From CAZADH01 sp964483805 (lineage in GTDB: Bacteria > Muiribacteriota > Ozemobacteria > Ozemobacterales > Ozemobacteraceae): a stretch of DNA of 64,000 nt. Position 1 is the first letter of the stretch. Every line of letters begins with the position of its first letter. The translations under genes were made by a program, and so were the position numbers. The notes under the pieces were generated by a model, which was not told where the DNA came from, ran no database searches, and saw only the letters and a program-made list of their open reading frames with translations. Positions 52,380 to 60,744 of the stretch are shown piece by piece. Location of the stretch: the NCBI GenBank assembly GCA_964483805.1, contig CAZADH010000006.1:1-64000 (forward strand), written 5' to 3'.

Positions 52380-52814
52380 GTGGCGCGATTGCCTCTCACC
52401 CTCGGCATGTTCCTGGCAATGTCGGTCGCCAGCATCGTGTTTATCTTGTGTCTTTTGGCCAAGGTCACCTTCGCCACCCTCATCGTGCGCACCGTTGGTT
52501 CGTTCCTGTTTCTGGGCGTTCTCGGCGTGGTGCTCGGCAGCGTTCTCGAGGTCGTGCTGGTCCCCAACGTTACCGAACGAGAACAGGAGCGCGTTCGTGA
52601 CGAAATGGCCATCAAGAACGAAGCTGCCGTGAAGAACCTCGGCGATCTCCTGACGCCGGCCCCGACCGACACCCACGATCCCAATGCCCATACCCCGGGC
52701 GCAAAGACGGCCGCAGCTCGCGGCAGCGCGCCCGGTGGTTTCGTTCCCATCAGTTTCCCGAAGGTCGCAATCAAAGAAGAACACACTGCAGCGCCCGGTG
52801 CGCGCACTGCTTGA
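52380..52814 (+). CDS. Small membrane protein between cheD and the sigma factor gene
   Basis: A 144-aa protein starting at a GTG with AAGGAG about 11 bases upstream. Two membrane helices span residues about 7-60 (GMFLAMSVASIVFILCLLAKV and TVGSFLFLGVLGVVLGSVLEVVL), followed by a soluble Glu/Ala-rich and Pro-rich tail. It occupies the slot where flagellar operons often have small unknown membrane genes before fliA. No family is recognised. Confidence 0.65.
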   Translation: MARLPLTLGMFLAMSVASIVFILCLLAKVTFATLIVRTVGSFLFLGVLGVVLGSVLEVVLVPNVTEREQERVRDEMAIKNEAAVKNLGDLLTPAPTDTHDPNAHTPGAKTAAARGSAPGGFVPISFPKVAIKEEHTAAPGARTA

Positions 52815-52840
52815 TGACAGGCGCAGCCAAGTAACGGAGG

Positions 52841-53683
52841 ATGACCGTGAGTGTCGACACCATGACCGCCGAACAGCAAGAGCCGCGGAACAAGAAACCG
52901 ACGATTAAAGTCGGCGACGACGAAGACCAGAAGATGTGGCTGCAGTACAAGCACACCAGGGATCAACGCATCAAAGACACGTTGATCATGAAATACGCAT
53001 CCTTTGTCAAATATGTCGCCGGGCGCATCGCCATCAATCTGCCTGCCAACGTCGAATTCGACGACCTGGTCAGCTACGGTATCCTTGGTTTGATCGACGC
53101 GATCGACAAGTATGACCCGGAGCGCAAGGTCAAGTTCAAGACCTACGCCAAGACCCGCATCCGGGGTGCGATTTTTGACGAGTTGCGCGTCCTCGACTGG
53201 ACGCCTCGCTCGATCCGGCAGAAAGCGCGCAAACTCGAGAAGGCGTATGCCAAGCTCGAAGGCAAACTCGGTCGTTGCGCCACCGACGAAGAGATCGCCG
53301 AGTATCTGAAGATCGACATTTCCGACCTGCACAAGTTGTTCGATGAAACCAAGAAGTCGCTGTTGCTCTCCCTCGATGAGATCTTCTACGACGACGAGGA
53401 AGGCAGCTCGCGCTTCGACTTCGTCGAAAACCAGAAGAGCGACAACCCCCAGCTCAAGATCGAAGAGTCGGAGATGCGCAGCATTCTTGCCGACGCGATC
53501 AACCAACTTTCGGAACGCGAACGTCTTGTCATTACATTGTATTACTATGAAGATCTCACCTCGAAAGAGATCGGCAAGATTCTCGGCGTGTCCGATTCAC
53601 GGGTCTCACAACTGCACACCAAGGCGGTCTTGCGCCTGCGCGGCCGACTGGCACGTATGAAACGGTCGCTCGTCGAAGAGTAG
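52841..53683 (+). CDS. Sigma-28 family RNA polymerase sigma factor (FliA/WhiG)
   Basis: A 280-aa sigma factor with region 2 (FVKYVAGRIAINLPANVEFDDLVSYGILGLIDAIDKYDP), region 3 (RSIRQKARKLEKAYAKLEGKLG) and region 4 (LSERERLVITLYYYEDLTSKEIG, GVSDSRVSQLHTKA). The VSYGILGLIDAIDKYDP and RIRGAIFDELR blocks are typical of FliA/WhiG. In chemotactic bacteria this class directs late flagellar, pilus-linked and chemotaxis genes; the adjacent cheC-cheD fits. A dispersed AT-rich motif at 53532 encodes ITLYYY in region 4. Confidence 0.92.
   Translation: MTVSVDTMTAEQQEPRNKKPTIKVGDDEDQKMWLQYKHTRDQRIKDTLIMKYASFVKYVAGRIAINLPANVEFDDLVSYGILGLIDAIDKYDPERKVKFKTYAKTRIRGAIFDELRVLDWTPRSIRQKARKLEKAYAKLEGKLGRCATDEEIAEYLKIDISDLHKLFDETKKSLLLSLDEIFYDDEEGSSRFDFVENQKSDNPQLKIEESEMRSILADAINQLSERERLVITLYYYEDLTSKEIGKILGVSDSRVSQLHTKAVLRLRGRLARMKRSLVEE
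53532..53543. repeat. Copy of the dispersed AT-rich motif (TTACATTGTATT)
   Basis: Lies in region 4 of the sigma gene and encodes ATT-ACA-TTG-TAT-TAC-TAT, a row of AT-rich codons in a GC-rich gene. Confidence 0.5.
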
Positions 53684-53709
53684 ACGGGGCGCCTCGCGCG
53701 CCCGTGCCC

Positions 53710-53754
53710 AAAGAGAAGCCCCGCCTCGAGAAATCGAGGCGGGGCTTCTCTTTG
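53710..53754. terminator. Bidirectional terminator
   Basis: AAAGAGAAGCCCCGCCTCGA and its exact complement around GAAA, ending CTTTGG. It separates two convergent genes. Confidence 0.92.
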
Positions 53755-53800
53755 GGGGCTCACCACCCAGGGGCCGGAGGAGCCCCCAGGCCGGCAGCGA

Positions 53801-54415
53801 TCAGGCGCGGGCTTCTCCGTCTCCGGATTTGTCGGCATCGCCGGCCGGAACCGGATCGGACTCGATCTTGAACTGCGAGATCAACAGGTTCAACTCATTG
53901 GCGCTTTGGTTGAGCACCCGGAAACGCTCGTCGTCACCGAGCGACCCCAGTTTCTTCGAGATGTCGATGCTCAGCGTCTTCGATTTGGCCAATGTCTCAC
54001 GGAACCGCCCAAGCATGCGGTTGATCGCGCTGGCCACCTCTTTGAGGTTGTCGTTGCGGCGCAGGTGGATCTCGAGGGTCAGATCGCCATCGGCAATTCT
54101 GTTGAGACTCTTTTCGAGTTTGTAGGCCGGGCCGGCAATCTGGTGTGAATACATAATACTTACAATGAAGACGATGATGACGTTGACCAGCACCAACAAC
54201 AACAGGCGGGGCCACATCTTCGTGAACGTCTGGCTGAACAAGCCCAGAACAGTCTGCTCCTGATCGATCGTGGCATCATTCTTGAGATAGAACGTGGCCA
54301 ACACATAGAGGTTGCACACGGTGATAACGCCAATCAGAAACGTGAGCAGGAGGATGGTTCCGGCAAACTTGCTCTGCATCCCCTTCGCAATGAAGTAATT
54401 CTTTCGCTGGGTCAA
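53801..54415 (-). CDS. HAMP-domain membrane protein without output domain
   Basis: A 204-aa protein with two membrane helices (residues about 17-43 and 70-92) flanking a short loop, then a HAMP domain (QIAGPAYKLEKSLNRIADGDL) and a coiled coil (SKTLSIDISKKLGSLGDDER). There is no kinase, cyclase or MCP output. Such proteins modulate partner receptors or are simplified sensors. The short extracellular loop argues against ligand binding. Confidence 0.85.
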   Translation of the reverse strand: MTQRKNYFIAKGMQSKFAGTILLLTFLIGVITVCNLYVLATFYLKNDATIDQEQTVLGLFSQTFTKMWPRLLLLVLVNVIIVFIVSIMYSHQIAGPAYKLEKSLNRIADGDLTLEIHLRRNDNLKEVASAINRMLGRFRETLAKSKTLSIDISKKLGSLGDDERFRVLNQSANELNLLISQFKIESDPVPAGDADKSGDGEARA

Positions 54416-54586
54416 GGTTTTATGCCTCCTTCACCGGCATTCAACACGGGAAAAGTCTACTCCAGGGCTTTCCGAAAAGTCAACGCGCAGACGAGGCCCC
54501 CGGGACAACCCCGGACCAGGCCTGGAATTCATCGTGGTATCGCCGCGCCGGACGGGTCAACAAACCCCACCGTCGGCACGGGCTGC

Positions 54587-55588
54587 TCAGATGGGGGCCT
54601 CCTGGAGTTGTTTGGCCGCATCTTCAGGAGACGTGGGATTGATGTAGAACCCGGATCCCCATTCGAAGCCGGCAACCCGCGTGAGCTTCGTGATGATCTC
54701 GAGGTGCCAGTGGTAGAAGTCCCGATAGGCGTCGGAACACGGCGATGTATGCAGGATGAAGTTGTAGGCAACACCCGGCAGCAACGTCTGCAAGCGCTTG
54801 AGACAGGATTGCAGCATGGCAGCAAACCCGGCAATGTGGTCGTTGTCGAGATTCTCGAAGAACGGCTGGTGACTGCGCGGGACGATCTGCATTTCGAAGG
54901 GGAATCGCGACGCAAACGGACAAAAGGCCAGAAACAGCGGGTCAGACGCCACCACACGGTAGGGATTCTCGAGTTCCTGCCGGATGATGTCGCAGTAGAT
55001 GCACCGGTCGTGGTAGTGGAAGTACTCGCGCGCGCCGTCGATCTCTTCCTCGACCCGCTTGGGAATGATCGGCGTCGCCACGATGTGGGAGTGCGAGTGC
55101 GAGAACACGCTGTTGCCGTACCCTGAGTTCTTGACCACCATCAGGTGCTTGTAACGCGGGTTCTTTTTCATCTCGAGCAAGCGCTGTTTGTACGCCCAGA
55201 TGACTTCCCGAACCTGATCGGTGGACACGGTGTGCAGCGCCTGGTCGTGGCGATTGGTCTCGACGACGAGTTCGTGGATGCCGATCGAATTCATCGTGTC
55301 GAACATGCCGACACCCTCGCGTTCACATTCGCCGGCGGGCACCAGAATCGGCTTCTGATCGGGGATTACGCGCACCCACCAGCCCGGCTGATCGGCCTTC
55401 GTCCCACTTTTGCGAAACGCCAGGGTCTCGTGCGGGGTGCGTTCCTCATTGCCCTCGCAGAACGGACACTGCGCCGGATCGTCTTGGTGGACCGCAACGC
55501 TCTGTTTGAACTGATCAGGGCGGCGACTGCGCTCGGGCGCGATGATCACCCACTGTTTCAGGATCGGGTCTTTGCGCAATTGGGGCAT
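54587..55588 (-). CDS. GalT-family nucleotidyltransferase/phosphorylase paralogue with HxHxH
   Basis: A 333-aa member of the galactose-1-phosphate uridylyltransferase (HIT-superfamily) group. CPFC at 41-44 and CIYC near 205 are the zinc/Cys pairs of the fold, and the late FYHWHLEIITKL block is present. The active-site triad is HSHSH at residues 164-168; E. coli GalT has HPHxQ with Gln168. His at 168 is typical of HIT hydrolases instead. AGGAGG precedes the ATG at 55588. It lies five bases after a paralogue that keeps HPHSQ, so the pair has probably diverged in function. Confidence 0.85.
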   Translation of the reverse strand: MPQLRKDPILKQWVIIAPERSRRPDQFKQSVAVHQDDPAQCPFCEGNEERTPHETLAFRKSGTKADQPGWWVRVIPDQKPILVPAGECEREGVGMFDTMNSIGIHELVVETNRHDQALHTVSTDQVREVIWAYKQRLLEMKKNPRYKHLMVVKNSGYGNSVFSHSHSHIVATPIIPKRVEEEIDGAREYFHYHDRCIYCDIIRQELENPYRVVASDPLFLAFCPFASRFPFEMQIVPRSHQPFFENLDNDHIAGFAAMLQSCLKRLQTLLPGVAYNFILHTSPCSDAYRDFYHWHLEIITKLTRVAGFEWGSGFYINPTSPEDAAKQLQEAPI

Positions 55589-55593
55589 CGCAG

Positions 55594-56637
55594 TTACCTC
55601 CTGGGCGAGGGCGCCGCGCCGACGTCGGCAGCACCGCCACGGTCCGCGGCCAGCAAATACTGGGTCGCCAGTTCCGGCGGTGTCGGGTTGATATAGAATC
55701 CCGACCCCCATTCGAATCCGGCAACTTTGGTCAAGCGGGGCATGATCTCGAGGTGCCAGTGATAGTAGTCGGCACAGTGTTCATCACACGGAGAGGTGTG
55801 GATGATGAAGTTGAGCGGTGGATTGTGCAGAACGTGAACCAGTTTGCGGAAGCTGCCGACCAGCATGTCGGCCAGCGCCTCGACCTCGTTCTCTTCGAGG
55901 TCACCGAAACTCGCTTTGTGGTCTTTGGGCGCAATGCAGGTCTCGAAAGGAAAGCGGGAGGCAAAGGGGGCGAACGCGACAAACGACTCGTTTTCGTGAA
56001 TGATGCGCTGGCCTATCGACAATTCTTGTCGAATGATGTCGCAGAAGACGCACCGCTCTTTGTAGTAATAGTACTGGCGGGCGCCTTCAACCTCTTCCAT
56101 GACGCGCTTGGGGATGACAGGCGTGGCGATCAACTGCGAATGCGGATGATCGAGGGAGGCGCCCGCCGCCGCGCCCTTGTTTTTGAAGATCAGGATATAG
56201 CGAAACCGGCGATCGCGCTTGAGATCGAGATACCGGTCGCGATACGCCCAGATGACCTTGACCATGTGATCGCGGTCGTAGCCTTCCAGATCGAGGTTGT
56301 GCTGCGGCGTTTCGATGATGACTTCGTGGGCGCCGATGCCATTCATCATGTCGTATAACCCAAGCCCGGTACGGTCGAGGTCGCCCTCGATCTGTAATGC
56401 CGGGTAGCGGTTGGGCACGACCCGCACCTGCCAGCCCTTCTCGTTGGGCAGGGTGTTGGGTTCGCGCAGCGACATGATTTCGGCAGGGGTGCCGTTCTCC
56501 TGGCCCGGGCAGAACGGGCAGGCGCCTGTCCCGGCCGGCATCGGTTCGATTGCAGGGAAGTCCTGCGGTCCCTTTGGATTCTCGTGAATAACGATCACCC
56601 AGCGTTTCGTGACAGGATCCTTGCGCAACTGTGGCAT
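55594..56637 (-). CDS. galT: Galactose-1-phosphate uridylyltransferase
   Basis: A 347-aa protein with the canonical HPHSQ at residues 164-168 (nucleophile His166), CPFC at 41-44, CVFC in the second half and DYYHWHLEIMPRL near the C-terminus. The start at 56637 (MPQLRKDPVTKRWV) has AAGGAAG upstream; the same MPQLRKDP opening is shared with the downstream paralogue. It probably transfers UMP between UDP-glucose and galactose-1-phosphate, although ADP-glucose phosphorylase activity is also known for close relatives. No galK or galE is nearby. Confidence 0.88.
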   Translation of the reverse strand: MPQLRKDPVTKRWVIVIHENPKGPQDFPAIEPMPAGTGACPFCPGQENGTPAEIMSLREPNTLPNEKGWQVRVVPNRYPALQIEGDLDRTGLGLYDMMNGIGAHEVIIETPQHNLDLEGYDRDHMVKVIWAYRDRYLDLKRDRRFRYILIFKNKGAAAGASLDHPHSQLIATPVIPKRVMEEVEGARQYYYYKERCVFCDIIRQELSIGQRIIHENESFVAFAPFASRFPFETCIAPKDHKASFGDLEENEVEALADMLVGSFRKLVHVLHNPPLNFIIHTSPCDEHCADYYHWHLEIMPRLTKVAGFEWGSGFYINPTPPELATQYLLAADRGGAADVGAAPSPRR

Positions 56638-56710
56638 CGCCCGAACTTCCTTTTCTGTCGAGGATGGTCGCCGTTCGGCATCTGCCGCTCCGCCCGGCTG
56701 GCTCCTCGGC

Positions 56711-56739
56711 AGTATACTTAATGGTTGCACAAAATACAA
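56711..56739 (-). promoter_or_regulatory. Possible promoter of the galT pair
   Basis: On the minus strand TTGTAT, 17 bases, TATACT, about 75 bases before the galT start. The -35 is also one half of the dispersed AT-rich motif. Confidence 0.45.
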
Positions 56740-56829
56740 TGGGCGGCGGCGCGGCATGGCGTGCACCCGATCGCGCGCCGTTGCGCGCTACATGCGCATG
56801 CACGGCGCGAGCGGGCCACGAAAAAGACG

Positions 56830-56858
56830 TTGACAATGCACGGTGCCTCGATTATGAT
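56830..56858 (+). promoter_or_regulatory. Strong sigma70-type promoter
   Basis: TTGACA, exactly 17 bases, TATGAT, about 90 bases before the AT-hook-like gene. One of the best promoters in the window. Confidence 0.8.
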
Positions 56859-56950
56859 CGCCTCATGGTACACGGTGCAATCGGTACCATCGATTCGTTG
56901 GTGCGATTTCACCGGCGACTGGATACTTCTTCTCGAGCGAGGTGATCGCC

Positions 56951-57586
56951 GTGACACTGAAACGGACCTGTGAACTTCCCTTCTGCAGTGGCGTCGTTGA
57001 GGGGTCCCGCAACAAGCATCGCTGCGACAACGACCGCAACATTCACCTGCACCAGATCATCTCAAAGAACGTGAAGAAGATCATGCGTTTCATCGAATCG
57101 CGCGGTTCGTTCACGGCCAATGAGGTCAACCGCGAGTTGTTCCGTGGCCGTCTCGACAAGAACGAGAAGGGTTCGATGTACCGCCTCTTCCAGGCGATGG
57201 TGCGCGAAAAGTACCTCGTCGAGGGCGGCATGGCCGATGGTCTGAAGATCTACCAGCACAACGCCAAAGGGCAACCCCGTCGCCGCGGTCGGCCCAGCAA
57301 GGCGTCGGCGCGCGCCAATGCGCCGGCGGTCGCACCGGCACCGAGCGTTGATGAGCGCGCGCCCCAAGAGCTCGCATCCACCCCACCCCGCGCGCCTGAA
57401 CTGTCGTCGGTCGACGTCTTGCGCGGCAAACTCAAGGAGTTTGTCTACACCAAGGGTGGCACCTGGAACCACGACGACTGGCTGTGGCTGATCCATCGCC
57501 CAGACATTCAGAGCCTGGGTGCGTCTCACGAAGAGATTGGCCGCATGCTCGAAGACGAAAAGGCCCGTTACTGGGCACAACGTTAG
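56951..57586 (+). CDS. Putative DNA-binding protein with AT-hook
   Basis: A 211-aa protein; GAGG stands eight bases before the GTG at 56951. Residues 1-25 hold four Cys/His that could bind zinc (CELPFCSG...HRC). Residues about 35-90 look like a winged helix (KKIMRFIESRGSFTANEVNREL, MYRLFQAMVREKYLVEGG). An AT-hook core PRRRGRPSK (about 98-106) follows, then a Pro/Ala linker and a C-terminal globular part rich in Trp (GGTWNHDDWLWLIHRPD). It has its own strong promoter. AT-hooks bind the minor groove of AT tracts, a notable feature in a GC-rich genome. No named family. Confidence 0.7.
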   Translation: MTLKRTCELPFCSGVVEGSRNKHRCDNDRNIHLHQIISKNVKKIMRFIESRGSFTANEVNRELFRGRLDKNEKGSMYRLFQAMVREKYLVEGGMADGLKIYQHNAKGQPRRRGRPSKASARANAPAVAPAPSVDERAPQELASTPPRAPELSSVDVLRGKLKEFVYTKGGTWNHDDWLWLIHRPDIQSLGASHEEIGRMLEDEKARYWAQR

Positions 57587-57654
57587 ACCCAGCCTCAGAA
57601 GCGGGCCGGGCTCACCCCACCGCCGTCTTCCTACCCGCCCCGTGCGCCGACTGC

Positions 57655-57738
57655 GCCGGGGCGGGTCGTTTGTACCCGCCCGAAACTGTCGTTTCGCGCT
57701 GCCTGCTCGGCTCGTTGCGCGCCATCCGTGGCGGGGTT
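57655..57738 (-). repeat. Dispersed structured repeat, copy E
   Basis: GCGGGTCGTTTGTACCC, CGAAACTGTCGTTTCGCG and a GCCATCCGTGGCGGGG end, in the same orientation as the 8793-8983 array. It lies between two convergent genes and is less complete than other copies. Confidence 0.65.
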
Positions 57739-57889
57739 CGCTTTTGGCGGCGGTCTTTCGGCGCTCCTCGCGTGGGGAAGGCGACGGTGGTCGCACGGCG
57801 GCCGAGAGGCAAGCGCCAGACAGAACAGGCCGCCCACACCCCGGCAAAGGGCGTGGGCGGCCTGACCGAGAGATCAGCGCGACGAAGAC

Positions 57890-58264
57890 TCAGTCTTCTT
57901 CTTCGTCTTCTTCTTCGTCGTCGAGGTCTTCGTCTTCGTCGTCGTCGAAGTCTTCGTCATCTTCGTCGTCGTCGAAGTCTTCGTCTTCGTCGTCGTCGTC
58001 GAAGTCGTCTTCTTCGTCGTCGTCGAAGTCATCTTCGTCGTCGTCGAATTCCTCGTCGTCGAGTTCCTCGTCGTCGAGCTCTTCTTCGTCTAGATCTTCG
58101 TCTTCTTCGACGTCTTCGCCTTCTTCTTCGTCGTCGTCCTCGAAGTCATCATCTTCTTCTTCGTCTTCGAGGTCTTCTTCTTCTTCGTCGTCATCCTTCT
58201 TGAGGTCTTGCCACTTCTTGAGGATGAGTTCGTTCTCTTCCTGGAAGAGTTCGGAGATAGGCAT
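57890..58264 (-). CDS. Extremely acidic protein
   Basis: A 124-aa protein: a 20-residue head (MPISELFQEENELILKKWQD) followed by about 100 residues of almost only Asp and Glu with a few Leu, Phe and Val. The ATG at 58264 has AAGGGGTGG upstream. The opposite strand reads as poly-serine, but the acidic frame has the proper start and head. DNA-mimic tails of this kind occur on RNA polymerase delta and on chaperones of basic proteins. The repetitive GAC/GAA triplets will expand and contract easily. It is convergent with the AT-hook gene, and ffh starts 220 bases upstream on the other strand. Confidence 0.6.
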   Translation of the reverse strand: MPISELFQEENELILKKWQDLKKDDDEEEEDLEDEEEDDDFEDDDEEEGEDVEEDEDLDEEELDDEELDDEEFDDDEDDFDDDEEDDFDDDDEDEDFDDDEDDEDFDDDEDEDLDDEEEDEEED

Positions 58265-58486
58265 GCAGTCCACCCCTTTCTGCAAGGATTGCAGGCTGAG
58301 AATCGTGGCCATATTGGCACAAATCCTCGACCTTGTCAACACTCTGATTTTCGGACAAGAGAAGCCCATCAACAGAGGGTTTCCTACTTCGAGGGGGGTC
58401 CGGGTACCGCTTGACTCTACAATTGATGTGGTGTAACATGAAAAACCTTACTGTACACTGACCAACTTCGAATTGGCGAGGGATGC

Positions 58487-59824
58487 ATGTTTCAGAGTCT
58501 GACGGGGCGTTTGACCGATATCCTGGGTCGTTTGCGCAAGAGCGGCAAGCTGACCGAGGCAGACATTGACGCGGCTCTGCAAGAGGTCAAGATCGCACTC
58601 CTCGAGGCCGACGTCAATTTCAAGGTGGTCAAGAAGTTCATCGGCCAGGTCAAAGAGAAGGCCGTTGGCTCCGAGATCATGAAGAGCCTGACCCCGGGGC
58701 AGCAGGTGGTCAAGATCGTTTTCGACGAACTGATCAACATCCTGGGCAAGTCGGCGGTGCCGCTCGATTTCGGGTCCCGTAAGCCTGCGATTATCATGAT
58801 GGCCGGACTGCAAGGCTCCGGTAAGACCACGACGGCCGGCAAACTCGGCGCGTATCTGCGCAAGTCGCACCACAAGAAGCCCTTGCTGGTCGCGTGCGAC
58901 ATCTATCGGCCGGCGGCGGTCAAGCAACTGCAGGTCCTGGGTGACCAACTCGAGATTCCGGTGTTCTCGCAACCGGCCGGGGCCCGCCCGGCGATGATCG
59001 CCACCATGGCGATCGAGCATGCGCGTGAATACGACCTCGACGTGGTGGTGATCGACACCGCGGGTCGCCTGCACATCGACGAAGCGATGATGGCCGAGGT
59101 CAAAGAACTGGCCGACATCACCCGGCCCACTGAGATTCTCCTGGTCGTCGACTCGATGACCGGGCAGGATGCGGTCACTGTCGCCAAGAGTTTCAACGAA
59201 CTGCTCGAGCTGTCGGGGGTGGTTCTGACCAAACTCGACGGCGATGCCCGCGGTGGTGCTGCGCTGTCGATTCGCGAGGTCACCGGCAAACCGATCAAGT
59301 TCGTCGGTATCGGCGAGAAGCTCTCCGCACTCGAACCGTTCCATCCCGACCGCATGGCCCAGCGTATTCTCGGTATGGGCGACGTATTGACCCTGATCGA
59401 GAAGGCCGAGGCCAATCTCGACATCGAAAAAGCGGCCGAAATGGAGCGGAAGATCCGCGAGGCCGAGTTCAATTTCAACGACTTTCTCGACCAGCTCCAG
59501 CAGATCAAGAAGATGGGGCCGCTCGACCAGCTCCTGGGCATGATCCCCGGGTTTTCCGGCATGCCCAAGCTCAACGAGATCTCGTTCGAAGACAAGAATT
59601 TCAAGCGTTTCGAGGCCATCATCCTGTCGATGACCGAGAGAGAACGCAACAACCCCGATCTCATCGACGGCAGCCGGCGGCGCCGGATCGCCAAGGGCAG
59701 CGGCAACACGATTCAAGACGTCAACCGCCTGCTCAAACAGTTCAATCAGATGCGGGGCATGATGAAAAACCTGGGCCAGATGGCCAAGAAGGGCAAAGGG
59801 TTCAAAATGCCCTTCTTCGGTTGA
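58487..59824 (+). CDS. ffh: Signal recognition particle GTPase
   Basis: A 445-aa protein with the N domain, the GTPase G domain (GLQGSGKTTTAGKLG, DTAGRLHID, TKLDGDARGG) and the methionine-rich M domain ending GMMKNLGQMAKKGKGF. Binds 4.5S RNA and targets nascent membrane proteins. It heads the classical ffh-rpsP-khpA-rimM-trmD-rplS cluster. The 222-base gap upstream has AT-rich stretches but no promoter I can defend. Confidence 0.97.
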   Translation: MFQSLTGRLTDILGRLRKSGKLTEADIDAALQEVKIALLEADVNFKVVKKFIGQVKEKAVGSEIMKSLTPGQQVVKIVFDELINILGKSAVPLDFGSRKPAIIMMAGLQGSGKTTTAGKLGAYLRKSHHKKPLLVACDIYRPAAVKQLQVLGDQLEIPVFSQPAGARPAMIATMAIEHAREYDLDVVVIDTAGRLHIDEAMMAEVKELADITRPTEILLVVDSMTGQDAVTVAKSFNELLELSGVVLTKLDGDARGGAALSIREVTGKPIKFVGIGEKLSALEPFHPDRMAQRILGMGDVLTLIEKAEANLDIEKAAEMERKIREAEFNFNDFLDQLQQIKKMGPLDQLLGMIPGFSGMPKLNEISFEDKNFKRFEAIILSMTERERNNPDLIDGSRRRRIAKGSGNTIQDVNRLLKQFNQMRGMMKNLGQMAKKGKGFKMPFFG

Positions 59825-59828
59825 GAGC

Positions 59829-59859
59829 AATACAATGTCTTGTTTCAATATAACGTATG
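59829..59859. repeat. Two copies of the dispersed AT-rich motif between ffh and rpsP
   Basis: AATACAATGTC (59829-59839) and AATATAACGTATG (59847-59859), just after the ffh stop codon. Confidence 0.5.
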
Positions 59860-59935
59860 TGTCCGGTCGTCGGGGTCTTGATCGCCCTCGACGGCGGTCC
59901 CGCTAAACCCGATACGATCTGGAGGTATTACAACC

Positions 59936-60217
59936 ATGTCCGTGGCGATCAGACTCAAGCATTTCGGCACCAAGAACAAAGCCTGTTTCCGCGTCGTTGC
60001 TGTCGATTCCCGCAAGGCGCGCGACGGCAAGACCCTGGCCACCCTCGGCCATTACAATCCGACGACGCAGCCCGCGACCATCGTGCTCGACAGCGATCGC
60101 GTGCTGTTCTATCTCGACAACGGCGCCCAGCCGTCCGAGACCGTCGGCAATCTCCTCAAAGACAACGGTTTCACCAAGACCCAGGAAGGGCGCTGGCAGA
60201 AGCGCGCCCAGGCCTGA
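59936..60217 (+). CDS. rpsP: 30S ribosomal protein S16
   Basis: A 93-aa protein opening MSVAIRLKHFGTKNKACFRVVAVDSRKARDG, the S16 signature, with LGHYNP. A good ribosome site (GGAGGT) stands 10-15 bases before the ATG. The second gene of the SRP/ribosome maturation cluster. Confidence 0.96.
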   Translation: MSVAIRLKHFGTKNKACFRVVAVDSRKARDGKTLATLGHYNPTTQPATIVLDSDRVLFYLDNGAQPSETVGNLLKDNGFTKTQEGRWQKRAQA

Positions 60218-60254
60218 CGACCCGGCGGTCCGGCGCAAGCCGTCCGCACACGAT

Positions 60255-60332
60255 GGGCGCCGTGGGCGTTTGTCGCCACGGAGGGCGGCTCGAAACCGGG
60301 TTTCGGGCAAGGCAAACGACCTTCCCCCACGC
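60255..60332 (+). repeat. Dispersed structured repeat, copy F
   Basis: GCGCCGTGGGCGTTTG, GCCACGGAGGGC, CGAAACCGGGTTTCGGG and GCAAACGACC, in the orientation of copy A. It splits the rpsP-khpA gap inside the operon. Confidence 0.75.
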
Positions 60333-60462
60333 GGCCGGTTTTCGCTGGCGTGGGGGGTGTTGTCGTTTGTCCAGTTGACCCTGGTCGAAGCGACGATCCC
60401 CCCGCGCATGCGGCGCGCCGTGCCCCGATGCGGGCAGCACCCGGGCGAAAGGACACACGAGA

Positions 60463-60690
60463 ATGCATGAAATGATCGAGCGCATGGTCAAGGCACTGGT
60501 CGATCATCCCGACGAAGTATCGGTCAAACTCATCGAGGGTGATTCGACCCTCGTGTTCGAGGTCAAGGTCAACCAGGAAGATGCCGGCAAGGTCATCGGC
60601 AAAAAGGGTCGCACGATCAATTCGTTGCGCACCCTCGTCGGTGCTGCGGCATCACGCATGAAGAAGAAGGTCATGTTGGAAGTCGTGTGA
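60463..60690 (+). CDS. khpA: KH-domain RNA-binding protein KhpA (YlqC)
   Basis: A 75-aa protein that is a single KH domain with the GKKG loop at residues 46-49 (VIGKKGRTINSLRTLV). In other bacteria KhpA pairs with KhpB/Jag and affects cell elongation and RNA stability. The location between rpsP and rimM is standard. Confidence 0.92.
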   Translation: MHEMIERMVKALVDHPDEVSVKLIEGDSTLVFEVKVNQEDAGKVIGKKGRTINSLRTLVGAAASRMKKKVMLEVV

Positions 60691-60744
60691 GGGCACGCAC
60701 CCCTGCCCCCGCGGGGATTACCGCCCACGACGTAAATACACCGT

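Noticed and set aside
57519..58436. Plus-strand poly-serine protein opposite the acidic gene
   Set aside because: The acidic frame on the minus strand has a proper start, a ribosome site and a normal head; poly-Ser is only its complement.
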